64,000 nt of DNA from Amphritea atlantica (GCF_900111095.1 NZ_FOGB01000006.1:34118-98117); one strand, 5' to 3'. Shown: positions 45,554-56,075, counted from the stretch's first letter. Translations and numbers: made by a program. Notes: a model not told the origin generated them from the letters alone.

Positions 45554-47251
45554 TCAGATCGGTTCGTTGTTTTTTGCCCGCAACGCCTGTTCTCTTACCG
45601 CTTCGATAATCGCTTTCAGGCCGTTGCCTCTTGAGGGACTGAGGTGACGCGTTAAGTTTAACTGATCAAAATACCCCTCGATATCGAACGCCAGAATATC
45701 CTCCGGCAGGCGACCATTCAGTGCCGCCAGTACCAGTGCTATCAGGCCGCGAATAATCCGGGCATCGGAATCGGCGGCAAACCACAGGGCTCCCTGATCA
45801 TCACGAATAACCCGTAACCAGGCGTCACTTTCACAGCCGCTGATACGATACTGCTCATGCTTCATGGATGAGGTAAACGCCGGCAGGTGTTTACCCAGCT
45901 GCATGATCTCGCGATAACGGTCATTCCAGCTTTTCAGCGCTGTCAGTTGGGTCAGGATCTCCGGGTCACGGATCTCCCGGCCAAAGGGCGAATCATCAAA
46001 GATCGATTGCGCCGACACGGTTTCAGCGACCGCAAAGCTACCTCCCTGGCTGATCTGTTCCAGAGCCTGGGCCAGACGTTCAACCTCATCAAGGGTGTTG
46101 TAGAAGCAGAATGATGCCCTGATGGTGCCGGGCAGCCCCAGTCGCGCCATTAAGGGCATGGCGCAGTGGTGGCCGGTACGCAGGGCGATCCCCTGCTGGT
46201 CCAGCATCAGACCCACATCCTGCTGATGATGACTTTCCAGCTGGAAAGAGAGAATCGAAGCACAGGCGGTCGGGCTGCCGATACGCTTAAAGCCGGGAAT
46301 CATGGCGCAGAGATCAACCGCTTTGTTCATCAGTGCCCGTTCATGTCGGGCCAGTGCTTTGCGATCCAGTGCTGTCAGAAAACGAATCGCCTCCGCCAGT
46401 CCCAGTGCACCGCTGATATTGGGTGTTCCCGCCTCAAACTTGAAAGGCAGTCCGTTATAAGTGGTGCCACTACTGAAAGAGACATGGTTGATCATCTCCC
46501 CGCCGGATTGCCAGGGAGGCATCGCTTCGAGCAATGGTTTACGCCCGTAGAGCACGCCGATGCCGGTAGGAGCAAACAGTTTGTGTCCGGAAAACAGATA
46601 GAAATCGCATCCCAGTCGCTGCACATCAACTTCAAGGTGGGGGACGGCCTGGGCACCGTCGATCACTACGGTTGCGCCGATCGCCTTCGCCTGACGTACC
46701 AGTCCGGCAACCGGATTGATGGTGCCCAGAGCATTGGAGATATGGGTGAGGCTGACAATGCGGGTTTTCTCGTTCAGTAACTCACTGAAACGCTGCAGAT
46801 TCAGGTCGCCGTTATCGTGGATCGGTACCACCCGGATCAGCGCGCCGGTCTGCTGGGCGACAATCTGCCAGGGGACGATATTGGCGTGATGTTCAAGCTC
46901 AGTCAGCAGAATTTCGTCGTTGGGTTGCAGCAGTGGACGGGCATAACTCTGGGCGATCAGGTTGATCCCCTCGGTAGTTCCCCGGGTCCAGATGATCTCC
47001 TGCTCAGAGGTTGCATTGAGAAACTGCTTTACCGTTGATCGGGCCGCTTCAAAAGCGCTGGTGGCCCGTTCACTCAACTGGTGCGCGCCACGGTGAACAT
47101 TGGCGTTCTGTGTGCGATAGAACTGTTCTACAGTTTTAATCACCGCTTCCGGTTTCTGGCTGGTTGCAGCGTTATCCAGATAGATCAGTGGGTGGTCATT
47201 AATCTGCTGTTGCAGTGCCGGAAACTGCTGTCTGACTGAGTGTAGATCCAC
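45554..47251 (-). CDS. Fused cysteine desulfurase (CsdA/SufS class) and SufE-like sulfur acceptor
   Basis: 565 residues. Residues 1-405 are a class II cysteine desulfurase: Lys224 in SGHKLF binds PLP and Cys363 in RTGHHCAMP accepts persulfide. Residues about 415-560 are SufE/CsdE-like, with the sulfur-accepting Cys473 in RISGCESDAWL. Both parts keep their key residues, so the fusion should relay sulfur within one chain. It is separate from any suf or isc operon here and lies near tcdA, matching the E. coli csdA-csdE-csdL linkage. Last gene of an arsC-wrbA-DUF2069-csdAE unit. Confidence 0.93.
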   Translation of the reverse strand: MDLHSVRQQFPALQQQINDHPLIYLDNAATSQKPEAVIKTVEQFYRTQNANVHRGAHQLSERATSAFEAARSTVKQFLNATSEQEIIWTRGTTEGINLIAQSYARPLLQPNDEILLTELEHHANIVPWQIVAQQTGALIRVVPIHDNGDLNLQRFSELLNEKTRIVSLTHISNALGTINPVAGLVRQAKAIGATVVIDGAQAVPHLEVDVQRLGCDFYLFSGHKLFAPTGIGVLYGRKPLLEAMPPWQSGGEMINHVSFSSGTTYNGLPFKFEAGTPNISGALGLAEAIRFLTALDRKALARHERALMNKAVDLCAMIPGFKRIGSPTACASILSFQLESHHQQDVGLMLDQQGIALRTGHHCAMPLMARLGLPGTIRASFCFYNTLDEVERLAQALEQISQGGSFAVAETVSAQSIFDDSPFGREIRDPEILTQLTALKSWNDRYREIMQLGKHLPAFTSSMKHEQYRISGCESDAWLRVIRDDQGALWFAADSDARIIRGLIALVLAALNGRLPEDILAFDIEGYFDQLNLTRHLSPSRGNGLKAIIEAVREQALRAKNNEPI

Positions 47252-47266
47252 AAATGGTTCCTGAGC

Positions 47267-47674
47267 TTAATTGTCTGCCGAGGGCGACTGGGAGGCGCTG
47301 TTGCGCAGCTTGTTCAACTGACTCTGCCAGCGGGCAAACATCATAGCGGCAATGAAGAGACTCGCCACCAGCAGGGTTTCAGCCAGTGCCAGCGTGGCGC
47401 TGCTGTGTGCCGACATAGCCAGTGTGACCGAGTGCATAAAGTAAACGGTGATAAAAAAGCAGAGCCAGATATGACCGCGCAGATGTTTTTTCAGAATAAC
47501 CGGATAAAACAGCAGCAACGGCACCGTCTGGAATGCCCAGATACTATAAGGGTTGGCGTTATCAGGCGGTGACAGCAACAGATGCCATGCTGTTAATAGC
47601 AGAATCAGTCCGAAATAGCTGAACAGGGTGGCAGCGCGACTGATCGCCACCTTTTTTGTGAGGGTGTCGTACAT
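47267..47674 (-). CDS. DUF2069 family membrane protein
   Basis: 135 residues, four predicted membrane helices. WHLLLSPPDNANP, WAFQTVPLLLFYPVILKKHLRG and FITVYFMHSVTLAM follow DUF2069. The ATG at 47674 has AGGA seven bases upstream; a start at 47698 overlapping wrbA is possible but lacks a site. Positioned between wrbA and csdAE. Function unknown. Confidence 0.85.
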   Translation of the reverse strand: MYDTLTKKVAISRAATLFSYFGLILLLTAWHLLLSPPDNANPYSIWAFQTVPLLLFYPVILKKHLRGHIWLCFFITVYFMHSVTLAMSAHSSATLALAETLLVASLFIAAMMFARWQSQLNKLRNSASQSPSADN

Positions 47675-47690
47675 CGTTTGATCCTGAGTG

Positions 47691-48287
<597 letters not shown>

Positions 48288-48635
48288 TCAGATAATCTCC
48301 AGCACCGATTCCGGTGGACGACCGATGCGCGCCTGACCATTACTGATGACGATGGGACGCTCAATCAGGCGGGGAAACTGCACCATCAGATCGATAATCT
48401 GCTGGTCGCTCAGGGAGGTGTCTTTAAGGTTATTCTCTTTATATTCATCTTCCCCTTTGCGCAACAGTTCCCGGGGGGGGATACCCAGCTGTGCAATCAC
48501 TCCGGAGAGTTGCTCTGCGGTGGGCGGGTTTTCCAGATAGAGTCGCACCTCAGGGGTGATATTGTTTTCTTCCAGCAACGCCAGGGTCGCACGGGATTTT
48601 GAACAGCGTGGATTGTGATAGATTTCAACAGTCAT
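48288..48635 (-). CDS. arsC: ArsC/Spx-like arsenate reductase family protein
   Basis: 115 residues, thioredoxin-like. The active-site motif is NPRCSKSR, with Cys11, and the basic residues in RPIVI and IGRPPE match the glutaredoxin-coupled ArsC/YfgD group. There is no arsB or arsR nearby, so arsenate resistance is not proven; many such genes are of the YfgD type with unknown substrate. First gene of a minus-strand unit. Confidence 0.85.
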   Translation of the reverse strand: MTVEIYHNPRCSKSRATLALLEENNITPEVRLYLENPPTAEQLSGVIAQLGIPPRELLRKGEDEYKENNLKDTSLSDQQIIDLMVQFPRLIERPIVISNGQARIGRPPESVLEII

Positions 48636-48758
48636 GGAACATATCCTGTTTGTAACGGCAAATAGATAGTAAGTGCGATATTGTATACAGCTTGGCTACC
48701 AGCCAAAAGAGCAGCAGGGTATTATATCCGTTTAATTCATCGACACAGGATCGTTGTG

Positions 48759-49976
48759 ATGAGTGATCATCTGTTCTCCCTGCGGGGAGTCTGGCATTTT
48801 ATTCGCTACCTTGTACGCCAGTTTGTTCATAATCAGGGGGTGCTTAACGCCTCGGCACTGACCTATACCACACTGTTTGCGGTGGTCCCTCTGATGACAG
48901 TGTCCTATGCCATGCTTGCTGCCATCCCCTCGTTTCAGGGGGCAGGTGAGCAACTGCAGGGCTGGATTTTCGAAAATTTTGTCCCTGCCACCGGGGCGGT
49001 GGTGCAGGAGTATCTTAGTGATTTTGCTGCCCAGGCGAGTAAGCTCACGGCTGTTGGTCTGATCTTTCTGTTTATTACATCGATTATGATGATGAAAAAT
49101 ATTGAGGCCGCACTCAACCGTATCTGGCGGGTCAGCGAACCCCGTAAAGGGATGTCCAGTTTTCTCCTCTACTGGGCAGTCCTGAGTCTTGGACCGATAC
49201 TGATCGGTGTGGGGCTTCTGGTGAGTTCCTATCTCGCCTCACTCTCGCTGTTTACCAGCGCCACCGAGCTGGTGGGGCGTGCACGTTTACTGGCGATTCT
49301 GCCGCTGGTGATGTCTGCTGCGGCGTTTACTCTGCTCTATGCCGCTGTACCTAACTGTAAGGTGCCGCTGCGTAATGCGGTGATCGGTGGTCTGGTGGTG
49401 GCTATACTGTTTGAAACCGCAAAGCGGGCGTTTGCGTTTTTTGTCACCCAGTTTCCCTCCTATGAGCTGATCTATGGTGCCTTTGCTGCGGTACCCCTGT
49501 TCCTTGCCTGGATCTTTATCTCCTGGACAATCATTCTGTTGGGCGCCGAGCTGAGCCGGGCACTGACTGTCTATCGCGATCACCGGCGTGGCAGGCACTA
49601 CTCTCATCTGCATACCATGGTCTCTATTCTGCAACGGCTCTGGCAGGCTCAACAGAAGGGCGAGGTGCTGGCTGACCGACAGTTGCTGCAGCAGGTTGAA
49701 GGGCTTGAACAGAGTGACTGGGACAGTTATAACATTATCTTGCTGGAGGCATCGGTGATCAGTCGCACCGAGCAGGGTGGTTATCTGCTGGCCCGGGATA
49801 TGGGTAACTTTACCCTGGACCAGTTGAATCAGTTGCTGCCCTGGCCGTTGCCTGAGAGTGCTGCTGCAGAAGTTGCCAGTGGCTGGCAGAATCAGCTGAA
49901 TCAGCGGTTAAAAAACCTCAGTGAGGCGCGGCAAGAGCAACTGGGCCTGACACTGGAAGCGCTATTTAACGAATAA
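48759..49976 (+). CDS. yihY: YihY family inner-membrane protein
   Basis: 405 residues. NASALTYTTLFAVVPLMTVSYAML near the N-terminus and ELIYGAFAAVPLFLAWIFISWTIILLGAE are the hallmark of the YihY/UPF0761 family, once mislabelled ribonuclease BN. About six membrane helices followed by a cytosolic winged-helix-like tail (about 295-405). ATG at 48759 has AGGA upstream; the longer frame is unsupported. Divergent from arsC. Confidence 0.92.
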   Translation: MSDHLFSLRGVWHFIRYLVRQFVHNQGVLNASALTYTTLFAVVPLMTVSYAMLAAIPSFQGAGEQLQGWIFENFVPATGAVVQEYLSDFAAQASKLTAVGLIFLFITSIMMMKNIEAALNRIWRVSEPRKGMSSFLLYWAVLSLGPILIGVGLLVSSYLASLSLFTSATELVGRARLLAILPLVMSAAAFTLLYAAVPNCKVPLRNAVIGGLVVAILFETAKRAFAFFVTQFPSYELIYGAFAAVPLFLAWIFISWTIILLGAELSRALTVYRDHRRGRHYSHLHTMVSILQRLWQAQQKGEVLADRQLLQQVEGLEQSDWDSYNIILLEASVISRTEQGGYLLARDMGNFTLDQLNQLLPWPLPESAAAEVASGWQNQLNQRLKNLSEARQEQLGLTLEALFNE

Positions 49977-50018
49977 GTGGCGCCCGTCGAATTAACTTAA
50001 TCTTTGGGAATTGTTTAT

Positions 50019-50288
50019 ATGCAGTGTTTACATGCCTGGGTGAGTGGTCGTGTGCAGGGGGTATGGTTTCGCCAGTCGACGCTGGAGGTGGCGCAGGCTA
50101 ACGGTTTAACCGGCTGGGTGCGAAACCTCGATGATGGGCGGGTTGAGGTGATGGCCTGTGGCAACGAGCATGGTCTGATGCAACTGGAGTCCTGGCTTAG
50201 TATCGGCCCCGAGCTGGCTTGTGTCGCCGAAGTAAAAGCCAGCCGGGTCGAAGCTGAGGAGAGCTATAGCGATTTTGTGATTCGCTAA
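50019..50288 (+). CDS. acyP: Acylphosphatase
   Basis: 89 residues. Hydrolyses acyl phosphates. The substrate-binding loop GRVQGVWFRQST with the catalytic arginine and GWVRNLDDGRVEV with the catalytic asparagine are intact. ATG at 50019 after GGGA. Its stop abuts the stop of the convergent lytic transglycosylase. Confidence 0.95.
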   Translation: MQCLHAWVSGRVQGVWFRQSTLEVAQANGLTGWVRNLDDGRVEVMACGNEHGLMQLESWLSIGPELACVAEVKASRVEAEESYSDFVIR

Positions 50289-50861
50289 TCAGTCTTCGTA
50301 ACGGCGCTGATTACGGTAAACTTTTTCCGGATACCAGACCTTACCGTAGCTGCCATTGTAGCGTGCCAGCGCTTCCGTCAGATTGCCTTTGGAGCGATCC
50401 AGGTAGTATTTCAGAATTGTGGCTCCATAGCGCAGATTGGTCTGGATGTTGGTCAGGTTGTCATCGTTGCGGCCGATCTCTTTTTTCCAGAAAGGCATTA
50501 CCTGCATCAGTCCCTGAGCACCTACCACCGATACCGCAAAGCGGTTGAAACGGCTTTCGGTATGTATCACACCCAGCAGTAACGAGACGGGTAATTCAAC
50601 CCGCTGAGCTTCAGCATGAACGGTTCTGAGAATCTCAATGCGCTCCAGTTCATTGCTGACGTAGCGTTTGGTGCGACCGGACATGTCGGTGAGCCAGACC
50701 TCTGCGGCAAAACGGTCTTCAAAACTACTGCTTTGCGCAAATGCCTGCTTAAGTGCCTCCCGCAGCTGGGGATCGACTTCCTGGGTTGCTGCCAGTGATG
50801 GCCATGATAGCAGCAAGAGTAAAAGGGTGGTTGTCAGTCGCACAGGTAAATTTATAACCAT
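50289..50861 (-). CDS. Soluble lytic transglycosylase (SLT domain)
   Basis: 190 residues with a signal peptide (cleavage near LAA|TQE). The C-terminal SLT lysozyme-like domain carries the catalytic Glu102 in VIHTESRFNRFA, plus GAQGLMQVMPFW and ALARYNGSYG. It cleaves peptidoglycan to 1,6-anhydromuropeptides. No lipobox, so periplasmic. Similar to the short MltC/EmtA-like group with an N-terminal helical segment. Confidence 0.9.
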   Translation of the reverse strand: MVINLPVRLTTTLLLLLLSWPSLAATQEVDPQLREALKQAFAQSSSFEDRFAAEVWLTDMSGRTKRYVSNELERIEILRTVHAEAQRVELPVSLLLGVIHTESRFNRFAVSVVGAQGLMQVMPFWKKEIGRNDDNLTNIQTNLRYGATILKYYLDRSKGNLTEALARYNGSYGKVWYPEKVYRNQRRYED

Positions 50862-50968
50862 TCAAAATTCAGATTAAACAATCTATTAATCAATCCATTA
50901 ATCAGTCAATGTAAAGTGATTAATTAAGTCGCTTTCTCAGCACGGCTCGGAAACCGACGCTGCCTCGC

Positions 50969-51271
50969 TCAGAGTACGGTTTCAAAGCCTTCAAACTGAG
51001 GCGGTCCCAGATAGATATCCCTGCGGGTACCGGCGTTGGCATGAGCTTTTTTGAAAGCATCGGATTTAAGCCAGCCTTCAAAGGCTGCTTTATCCTGCCA
51101 TACCGCATGGGATGACATCAGTGTGTGATCCTCTTTCGTTTCGCCCTGCAGCAAATTAAACGAGACAAAGCCCGGTACCGATTCGAGGTGGCTGTCACGG
51201 TTTTTCCAGATTTCGATAAAATCCTGCTCGTGGCCTGGCTTTATTCTGAAACGGTTCATTGCGATATACAT
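50969..51271 (-). CDS. ABM-domain protein with an IsdG-type catalytic triad
   Basis: 100 residues, ferredoxin-like antibiotic biosynthesis monooxygenase fold. The residues known as the heme-degrading triad of IsdG are present at matching spacing: Asn6, Trp67 and His77. GFVSFNLLQGE and HAVWQDKAAFEGWLKSDAF follow the HmoA/IsdG pattern. Likely a heme-degrading monooxygenase, but no heme uptake genes are adjacent. Confidence 0.75.
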   Translation of the reverse strand: MYIAMNRFRIKPGHEQDFIEIWKNRDSHLESVPGFVSFNLLQGETKEDHTLMSSHAVWQDKAAFEGWLKSDAFKKAHANAGTRRDIYLGPPQFEGFETVL

Positions 51272-51322
51272 CTGAGTCGGACTCCTGATCTGTCAGTGAA
51301 CTGAGTGGTAAATGAGCGGGTG

Positions 51323-52051
51323 CTACTTGCCACGCAGTAATTTAACCATGTTTATAATGCTTTGCTGTGAGGGTTTTTTCCAGCCCTGGTTATTCAGTTT
51401 TTCAACAACAGCCGCTCCCTTCGGATCATCAGCCATTCTTTCGAGTATCTCCCGTAAACCGTTTATCCGGGGTTTTAGCTGCGGTGCCACCATCAACAAG
51501 GGAAATGCTTTGCGCAGGTGGCTGCGGGCCAGAAGGTTGACCGATGTCAGGCTGAGTTCTGACAACTGGTCGATAAAGTTTTTACTCAGCAGGGCGTAGG
51601 GCTGCTGTCCCTGTTGTACTGCTTTGAGTAGTTGCAGCCAGTTTTCGGCATATGCCATGGAGCCGGGCTGGATCTGTTTCTGCTTCAGTGTGGTAAGCCC
51701 AAGCCGGTTAGCAAAGGAGCCTTTGATGCCTCCCAGCGAGCAGCCCTGAATGGCGCTTAGTCGATGTTCTGAGGCAGCAGGTCCTGACGCAATAACTACC
51801 TCTTCATACACATCAACAGGCTGCATCAGTGGAATAAAGCGATGGTCGCGTATCAGGGAGGGGATTTGCTCAGGGGCGCAATAGACCATCCCGGCATCGC
51901 AGAGCTGTTGTTGAAACTCCTCTGCTGTGGTGGTGATCAGGGGGGTAACGGTATCACCGCACTGACGACTCAGATAGATGGCAAATTCGTACCAGCGCTC
52001 AGAATCCCGGGCGGTATCATTGGGGGGCGTCAGAAGCCGGATGTTATCCAT
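51323..52051 (-). CDS. PhnD-like substrate-binding domain protein without signal peptide
   Basis: 242 residues matching the phosphate/phosphonate PhnD-like periplasmic binding fold (IYLSRQCGDTVTPLI, GMVYCAPEQIPSL, LGGIKGSFANRLG, LKAVQQGQQPYALL). No signal peptide or transport genes are present, so it is probably a cytosolic relative. It lies immediately downstream of proS, as I recall also for the Pseudomonas homologue. Confidence 0.7.
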   Translation of the reverse strand: MDNIRLLTPPNDTARDSERWYEFAIYLSRQCGDTVTPLITTTAEEFQQQLCDAGMVYCAPEQIPSLIRDHRFIPLMQPVDVYEEVVIASGPAASEHRLSAIQGCSLGGIKGSFANRLGLTTLKQKQIQPGSMAYAENWLQLLKAVQQGQQPYALLSKNFIDQLSELSLTSVNLLARSHLRKAFPLLMVAPQLKPRINGLREILERMADDPKGAAVVEKLNNQGWKKPSQQSIINMVKLLRGK

Positions 52052-52110
52052 AACCAGATACCGCGGCAGGTTGGGTTAAGCGTACAGTGGTACACAGTTT
52101 CACTGGCGCA

Positions 52111-52135
52111 AAAAAAAGCAGGCCAGAGGCCTGCT
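52111..52135 (-). terminator. Terminator of proS
   Basis: AGCAGGCC (52117-52124), loop AGA, GGCCTGCT (52128-52135); the A-run at 52110-52117 gives a U-tract on the minus strand. Confidence 0.88.
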
Positions 52136-52143
52136 GTGAGATT

Positions 52144-53865
52144 TTATCGGGCCACGCTACGCTCAATGAAAGCGCTGAGCTCGGCCAGTGGGATCTCCTG
52201 CTTTTCTGCATCCCGGCGGCCTTTATATTCCAGCGTGCCCGCTTCAAGGCCGCGATCTGAGATGACGATGCGGTGAGGGATGCCCATCAGCTCCATATCC
52301 GCCATCTTAACCCCGGGACTCACTTTAGCCCGGTCATCCAGAATAACGTCGTAGCCCGCCTGAGTCAGGGTCTCATACAGTTTGTCAGCCTGTTCACGCA
52401 CCGCTTCGGACTTTTCATACTTCAGCGCTACCAGGGCGATACTGAAGGGGGCAATTGCTTCTGGCCAGATAATGCCGTTGTCATCGTAGTTCTGCTCGAT
52501 AGCGGCAGCCACTACACGGGTAACACCGATACCGTAGCAGCCCATATCCATCGTGACCGCTTTACCATTTTCATCGAGAACGGTGGCGTTCAGCGCTTTG
52601 GCGTACTGCTGACCCAGCTGGAAAATGTGGCCTACTTCGATGCCGCGACGGATAACGATTTTACCCTTGCCGCAGGGGCTTGGGTCACCTTCGACAACGT
52701 TGCGCAGGTCTGCCACTTCTGGCAGGGCAACATCGCGATCCCAGTTGATACCGAAATAGTGTTTGCCCTCAATATTAGCACCGGCACCAAAGTCAGACAT
52801 CACTGCAACAGTGCGGTCAACGATGCAGGGAATTGGCAGATTGACAGGGCCCAGGGAGCCGGGGCCGGCACCGATCAGACTCTTGATCGCCGCTTCATCG
52901 GCCATCTCCAGAGGTGCTGCAACCTGCGGCAGTTTTTCTGCTTTGATCTCATTGAGGTCGTGATCACCACGCACCAGCAAGGCAACAAAGTCAGCATCAC
53001 ACTCATCGGAGGCTTTAACAAACAGGGTCTTAATGGTTTTTTCAATCGGCAGACCATGCTGCTCAACCAGCTGAGCGATGGTCTTGGCGTTTGGTGTATC
53101 CACCAGGGTCATCTCTTCAGTGGGGGCTGCGCGTTCACCTGCTGGTGCTACCGCTTCCGCTTTCTCGATATTGGCGGCGAAGTCGCTGCTGTCGGAAAAA
53201 GCGATATCATCTTCACCGGAATCCGCCAGAACATGGAATTCGTGGGAGGAGTTACCGCCAATCGAGCCGTTATCTGCCAGTACCGGACGGTAGTCCAGTC
53301 CGATACGGTCAAAGATTTTGCAGTAGGTCTGGTGCATCAGATCGTAGGTCTGTTGCAGCGATTCCAGGTTGCAGTGGAAGGAGTAGGCATCCTTCATAAT
53401 AAATTCACGTGAACGCATAATGCCGAAGCGTGGCCGCACCTCATCCCGGAACTTGGTCTGAATCTGGTAGAAGTTCGCAGGCAACTGCTTATAGCTGTGA
53501 ATCTCGTTGCGAACCAGATCGGTGATCACCTCTTCATGGGTTGGGCCAACGCAGAATTCACGGTTATGACGGTCGTGCAAACGTAGCAGTTCTGGACCAT
53601 ATTTTTCCCAGCGGCCAGATTCCTGCCACAGTTCAGCCGGCTGTATCGCTGGCATCAGCACTTCCTGGGCACCGGATTTGTCCATCTCTTCGCGCACAAT
53701 CCGTTCAACTTTGCGCAGGGTCCGCAGGCCGGTTGGCAGCCAGTTGTACAGGCCAGCGGCCACTTTACGGACCATACCTGACCGCAGCATAAGCTGGTGG
53801 CTGATAACTTCAGCATCAGAGGGAGTTTCTTTCAGTGTGGCAATCAGAAATTGGCTGGCTCGCAT
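52144..53865 (-). CDS. proS: Prolyl-tRNA synthetase
   Basis: 573 residues, bacterial-type class II synthetase. [19 protein letters not shown] (motif 2), [13 protein letters not shown] (motif 3) and, between them (about 225-400), a YbaK-like insertion that clears mischarged Ala-tRNA. C-terminal anticodon-binding domain at about 470-573 ([17 protein letters not shown]). Long antisense frames over the gene are artefacts. Confidence 0.97.
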   Translation of the reverse strand: MRASQFLIATLKETPSDAEVISHQLMLRSGMVRKVAAGLYNWLPTGLRTLRKVERIVREEMDKSGAQEVLMPAIQPAELWQESGRWEKYGPELLRLHDRHNREFCVGPTHEEVITDLVRNEIHSYKQLPANFYQIQTKFRDEVRPRFGIMRSREFIMKDAYSFHCNLESLQQTYDLMHQTYCKIFDRIGLDYRPVLADNGSIGGNSSHEFHVLADSGEDDIAFSDSSDFAANIEKAEAVAPAGERAAPTEEMTLVDTPNAKTIAQLVEQHGLPIEKTIKTLFVKASDECDADFVALLVRGDHDLNEIKAEKLPQVAAPLEMADEAAIKSLIGAGPGSLGPVNLPIPCIVDRTVAVMSDFGAGANIEGKHYFGINWDRDVALPEVADLRNVVEGDPSPCGKGKIVIRRGIEVGHIFQLGQQYAKALNATVLDENGKAVTMDMGCYGIGVTRVVAAAIEQNYDDNGIIWPEAIAPFSIALVALKYEKSEAVREQADKLYETLTQAGYDVILDDRAKVSPGVKMADMELMGIPHRIVISDRGLEAGTLEYKGRRDAEKQEIPLAELSAFIERSVAR

Positions 53866-53979
53866 AGATTTTATAAACCTGAAATCGAATAGATAATTTA
53901 GCCGAACATTGTATGTGGCCCGTCCGTCCGGGACAAGAGTCGTGGAGAAGGAAAAAGCAGAAAACCCGCTGAAACCGGG

Positions 53980-55401
53980 TTAATCGCTGTCGACGCCGAG
54001 CTTTTCCAGAATCTGAGGGTCATCAAAGTGGAGATGGCCAATAAAACGGATCGCATGGTCTCCGGGGCGCCTGAGGGCTCCTGGGTTAGAGATTCCCATG
54101 GGCCAGAATAGCCAGCGTTCCAGTCGCTCAGAGCCACTTACAAAACCTTGCCGGTTAAATACGGAGCGGTATTTATCCCCGGTCTTCAGCTGCATCAGGC
54201 GGGTAAATGGTTGCAGTTGATACTCTGTGCTGACAGGCGGAGGCTGATCGCTTTTCTGGCTGGCGATAAGCAGATGAGAGTCAGCCGTCAGCGAAATCTG
54301 CTGTCGACCTCTGTCGGTGTGCAATACAAAGGTGGGCTCATGATAGAGCTCCTGATGGTCGGAATAGCGTGTCCCGGTTGGCAGAATCAGCGTGTACCAG
54401 CAGCCACAAAGATGGATGCTGTCATAGGCCAGAATCTCTCCGGAAGGTCTCAGGTGCACCCGAAACAGTACGGCATCGTGCTGTCCGGCAACCAGATCGA
54501 AGCTGTTTTCAGCCGGGCGCTCAGGAAACCAGATCAGATAGTTCAGTTGCAGGGTAATCTGGCTGTGATGGATTCCGTAACTGATATAGGTAAAGCTGAC
54601 TGGTTGCGAGTTTACCTGAAGTTCTCCCTCTGCCCAGTAGGGGGTGCCCGGGCGGTTAACCGGCTGATGGTCAGGCAGTCGCCATAGTGGTGCGTGGTAT
54701 TCAAGCAGTGACTGTTGCAGCGCCGGGGGCAGGCGGGGCATGCCCAGACTGTTATAGGTGACTGAATCCATATCGGGTGCGGTTGTCGATACTGTTGCGG
54801 CGGTATAGGTTGTCCATTGGCTGTCTTGAAGTGTTTCCGGTTGCTGGTATAGCCGGTTATGTTCCCGTATGACGCCCTGCTTAAACAGTAGTGCGGTGAT
54901 TGGGTAGATGCCGGCAACTCTGGCCAGCGGCTGATAGTCGTCGTCTTCGGGCAGGCTGCGTAGCCAGCGACGGGTTTTATCGGGGGACTGCAACTGTTGC
55001 TGCACCAGTGTCTGGCTGCAATGATCGATAAAGCGGCTGGCGTCGTTAATGTCAAAGCGTTGCTGCCATTCCTGCAGCTGGGAAGCCGGGATCAGCCTGG
55101 CTTCATTATTAAGGCTGGTCACAGCCAGCTGTGACATCAGGTTAAGCAGATCGGCTAATTGCGTTTCGTTGAGATCGGTCTGGCGATAATAATCCACCAG
55201 TCTGTTACTGCGCAGCCAGGGGGCTTTGGCAACCCGCTCTCCCTGTTGCATTCCGCTGTAACTTAGGCTGAGTTGTTGCAACGAGGTCAGTGCTGCAGCG
55301 CAGTGCTCAGCGGCCCCGGATTGCGGTGGCAGGGGGCGCAGGCTCTGGCTGCAGCCATTAATCAGCAGGACAACCAGAGGAATCAGGATAGCCTTATACA
55401 T
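53980..55401 (-). CDS. Large lipoprotein of unknown function
   Basis: 473 residues from the ATG at 55401 (MYKAILIPLVVLL), with AAGAGAG upstream; a longer frame adds 12 unsupported residues. Lipobox LLINGC (Cys17) followed by Ser. The N-terminal half is helical and Gln/Leu-rich (LADLLNLMSQLAV, YQPLARVAGIYPI); the C-terminal half is beta-rich with FTYISYGIHHSQITL and IHLCGCWYTLILPTG. I do not recognise a named family. Downstream of it lies proS on the same strand. Confidence 0.75.
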   Translation of the reverse strand: MYKAILIPLVVLLINGCSQSLRPLPPQSGAAEHCAAALTSLQQLSLSYSGMQQGERVAKAPWLRSNRLVDYYRQTDLNETQLADLLNLMSQLAVTSLNNEARLIPASQLQEWQQRFDINDASRFIDHCSQTLVQQQLQSPDKTRRWLRSLPEDDDYQPLARVAGIYPITALLFKQGVIREHNRLYQQPETLQDSQWTTYTAATVSTTAPDMDSVTYNSLGMPRLPPALQQSLLEYHAPLWRLPDHQPVNRPGTPYWAEGELQVNSQPVSFTYISYGIHHSQITLQLNYLIWFPERPAENSFDLVAGQHDAVLFRVHLRPSGEILAYDSIHLCGCWYTLILPTGTRYSDHQELYHEPTFVLHTDRGRQQISLTADSHLLIASQKSDQPPPVSTEYQLQPFTRLMQLKTGDKYRSVFNRQGFVSGSERLERWLFWPMGISNPGALRRPGDHAIRFIGHLHFDDPQILEKLGVDSD

Positions 55402-55515
55402 TTTTACTCTCTTCAGGTATTTGCCCGTGGGGTGCAAGATTGTTGATCTGCTGCCTTGGTGCTACTCCCGCGAGAGACTATAATCGCGCCAATCATTCTT
55501 CGGGTAAAAAATAAC

Positions 55516-56022
55516 ATGCAGCTGAAACAGATTAACAAAGAGCGTTATAGCAAACATTATAAACAGATCATGGTCGGTGTGGTGATACTGCTTGCAGTGA
55601 TAGCGTTATCCGTCTCTACTCTCCTGATCCAACTGATGGGTAATCAGGATGGCAGTAATTTCTGGCTGAATGTGGCGGGTGTTGTGGTTGCTGCGGTTGT
55701 GGTGGTTTCACTCCTGCGCCGTTACCGTGATCATGAGTATATGTACGAAGTGATCTATGTCTGGGATCTGAAACAGATGCTCAATAAAATTTATCGTAAA
55801 CAGAAAAAGGTTAAGGCCGCGATTGAAACCGGTGACCGGGATGCAATGGTGATCATGAACTGGAGTTATAACGGTTCTGAGCAGCTCTATAATCTGGACA
55901 ACAATACTATCACAATGGAAGATCTGCACCGCTCGATGAGAGAGTTACAGCAGACCATTGAGGAGCATGGTTATAGCGTGACGACCGACGAGTTCCGGCC
56001 AGAGATGCTGGATAAATATTGA
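55516..56022 (+). CDS. DUF3087 family membrane protein
   Basis: 168 residues. Starts MQLKQINKERYSKHY, then two membrane helices (about 18-62), then a soluble domain with VIYVWDLKQMLNKIYRK and NNTITMEDLHR. Matches DUF3087, a gammaproteobacterial family without known function. The longer upstream frame has no ribosome binding site. Followed by a terminator. Confidence 0.85.
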   Translation: MQLKQINKERYSKHYKQIMVGVVILLAVIALSVSTLLIQLMGNQDGSNFWLNVAGVVVAAVVVVSLLRRYRDHEYMYEVIYVWDLKQMLNKIYRKQKKVKAAIETGDRDAMVIMNWSYNGSEQLYNLDNNTITMEDLHRSMRELQQTIEEHGYSVTTDEFRPEMLDKY

Positions 56023-56050
56023 TTGAAAAACGGTTCAAAACGGTTCAAAG

Positions 56051-56075
56051 AAAAAGGCCCGGTGGGCCTTTTTTA
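56051..56075 (+). terminator. Terminator of the DUF3087 gene
   Basis: AAAAAGGCCC (56051-56060), loop GGT, GGGCCTTTTT (56064-56073) and further T's. A ten-base direct repeat (CGGTTCAAAA, 56031-56050) sits just before it. Confidence 0.88.
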
